From an uncultured Paracoccaceae bacterium (lineage in GTDB: Bacteria; Pseudomonadota; Alphaproteobacteria; Rhodobacterales; Rhodobacteraceae): DNA of 6,492 nt. The position numbers and the translations under genes were made by a program. Each line of letters starts with the position of its first letter. The stretch's first letter is position 1. Below the pieces are notes generated by a model. The model ran no database searches. It was not told the DNA's origin and worked only from the letters and a program-made list of their open reading frames with translations. Shown here piece by piece: positions 5,602 through 6,492 of this stretch. The stretch lies in assembly GCA_937927885.1 (NCBI GenBank), contig CALEZJ010000487.1, positions 1-6,492 on the forward strand, read 5' to 3'.

Positions 5602-6492
5602 TCAGACCTCCGAGCGTTCGAATTGCGAGGTGCCGGGCCGACGGCGCCAGATTTCGACCTTGCCGCCGGGTCGGATTTGCGGCGCAGGATCGGCAGTACC
5701 CGGTTGGGCTGCGTCCGCGGGGCCGTTGGCCGGGGGGCTGGCAGGGCGGGCGGTGGAGCGCAGCGGAGGTAGCGCGCTGCGCGGTGTCGCGCGGGATTGG
5801 CGCGCGGCAGCTTCGATCGCGTCCAGTGCGGACTGGACCGCAGCGGGCCGCGCGTCGATCGTGGCTTGTATCTGCCCAGGTTTGATCGCGGCGACCGGCG
5901 TATGTGCGCCCTTCTGCGCCGCATCGCGCACCAGCGCACCAATGTCGATGCCCGAGATTTCGCTGGCCGAAATGCTGCGCAAAGGCTTTGTGCGTGGTGT
6001 CATCGGGACAGGGGCAGCGGCGACAATGGGGCCAGCCACGGGCGCCGGCTGACTGGCTGCACCCCCCAGATATGCCGCCTGGACGGCCGGGTCATCGCGC
6101 AGCGTAGCCGCCGTAGCCTCGCGCAGGATCGAGCCGTTCTCCAGAAGATACCCGCGATCCGCAATCTTCAAACTCAGCCGCGCGTTCTGTTCGACCAGCA
6201 AGATCCCCAACCCGGACTTGCGCACTTCGAACAGGCTGGCGAACAACTCCTTGGACAGCAGTGGCGACAGGCCCAGCGAGGGTTCGTCCAGCATCAGGAT
6301 TTCGGGGTTTGACATCATCGCCCGGCCGATTGCGACCATCTGCTGCTCGCCGCCCGACATGGTGCGCACGATCTGCGCGGCGCGGGTTTCCAGCTTTGGA
6401 AACAGCCGAAGGATGCGCTCCAGCGTCGCCTCGACTTCGTCGCGGGCGCGTTTGGGGTTGGCGCCCAGCATCAGGTTTTCGCGCACGGTCAG
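5602..6492 (-). CDS. LivF-type ABC transporter ATP-binding protein with long C-terminal tail (5' end outside the window)
   Basis: The reading frame is open to the window edge (first codons read LTVRENLMLGA), so the Walker A half is missing and only the last 296 or so residues are seen. Counting from the Arg-Glu-Asn start (residue 1 at 6486, a GTG that is internal Val), the signature MSGGEQQMVAIGRAMM is at 43-58, Walker B ILMLDEPSLGLSP at 63-75, and LLVEQNA (106-112) replaces the usual H-loop sequence exactly as in LivF proteins. ADRGYLLENG (119-128) and AAYLGG (137-142) complete the normal LivF end. LivF pairs with LivG to drive a high-affinity uptake system for branched-chain amino acids, amides, urea or aromatic acids; the substrate cannot be told from the ATPase. 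Unusually, 152 further residues follow, rich in Ala and Pro. The stop lies 1 nt before the aldehyde dehydrogenase ATG, so the two are surely co-transcribed. Confidence 0.9.
   Translation of the reverse strand: MTVRENLMLGANPKRARDEVEATLERILRLFPKLETRAAQIVRTMSGGEQQMVAIGRAMMSNPEILMLDEPSLGLSPLLSKELFASLFEVRKSGLGILLVEQNARLSLKIADRGYLLENGSILREATAATLRDDPAVQAAYLGGAASQPAPVAGPIVAAAPVPMTPRTKPLRSISASEISGIDIGALVRDAAQKGAHTPVAAIKPGQIQATIDARPAAVQSALDAIEAAARQSRATPRSALPPLRSTARPASPPANGPADAAQPGTADPAPQIRPGGKVEIWRRRPGTSQFERSEV
5605..6060 (-). other. 152-residue C-terminal extension of the LivF-type ATPase
   Basis: This is the part of the ATPase gene that follows the usual final YLGG. It starts with a Pro/Ala linker (ASQPAPVAGPIVAAAPVP), contains a helix-like block (SASEISGIDIGALVRDAA, later IDARPAAVQSALDAIEAAA), a second Pro/Ala/Ser linker, and ends in a basic patch GGKVEIWRRRPGTSQF. 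The codons keep the host G/C-ending pattern up to the stop, which argues for real translation. I recognise no domain; it could be a regulatory or partner-binding tail. Confidence 0.7.
5607..5611 (-). promoter_or_regulatory. ribosome binding site that fixes the aldehyde dehydrogenase start
   Basis: The minus strand reads GGAGG, 6 nt before the ATG at 5600, inside the last codons of the livF-type gene. It argues against the much longer open frame upstream being translated as part of the dehydrogenase. Confidence 0.8.

Noticed and set aside
4743..5885. Plus-strand open frame of 380 codons opposite the aldehyde dehydrogenase
   Set aside because: The minus-strand dehydrogenase has every catalytic motif over the same span. 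The plus frame gives no recognisable protein and is a by-product of high G+C.
5601..5942. Upstream extension of the aldehyde dehydrogenase frame, which would give 604 residues
   Set aside because: The extra residues are Arg/Pro-rich without family likeness, overlap the livF-type coding sequence in another frame, and a GGAGG site stands just before the ATG at 5600.

Overview
All genes I can support lie on the minus strand, so the window reads biologically from right to left. The G+C-rich coding style, the tightly overlapping operon and the family mix (Liv-type transporter, vanillin-dehydrogenase-like ALDH, YqiK-type flotillin) suggest an alphaproteobacterium, possibly of the Rhodobacterales. 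This is inference from style, not from a marker gene.

Right part (6492 down to 1745): a probable operon. It starts with the 3' part of a LivF-type ABC transporter ATPase that carries an unusual 152-residue C-terminal tail. Next come an NAD-dependent aldehyde dehydrogenase of the vanillin/benzaldehyde type, an atypical short-chain dehydrogenase (SDR) protein whose catalytic Tyr appears to be Trp, and a YqiK-like flotillin. The last gene is a 43-residue small ORF whose GTG start overlaps the flotillin stop by 4 nt. Junctions are very tight: 1 nt between livF and the ALDH, TGATG between ALDH and SDR, 21 nt between SDR and flotillin, and GTGA between flotillin and the small ORF. A reasonable reading is uptake of an organic (perhaps aromatic) acid or amino-acid-like substrate followed by aldehyde oxidation, with a membrane scaffold gene in the same transcript. 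The substrate cannot be read from the sequence.

Left part (about 1744 to 1): a 51-nt gap containing an imperfect inverted repeat, then a complete Stealth-family hexose-1-phosphate transferase (capsule/exopolysaccharide type). Its G+C content is visibly lower than that of the operon (about 53-55% against 72-78% in sample lines counted by hand). It therefore looks like the edge of a surface-polysaccharide region with a different history. The first 72 bases may hold the start of another minus-strand gene.

No rRNA, tRNA, CRISPR, insertion sequence or phage feature was seen. The most original items are the small ORF behind the flotillin, the LivF tail and the degenerate SDR active site.
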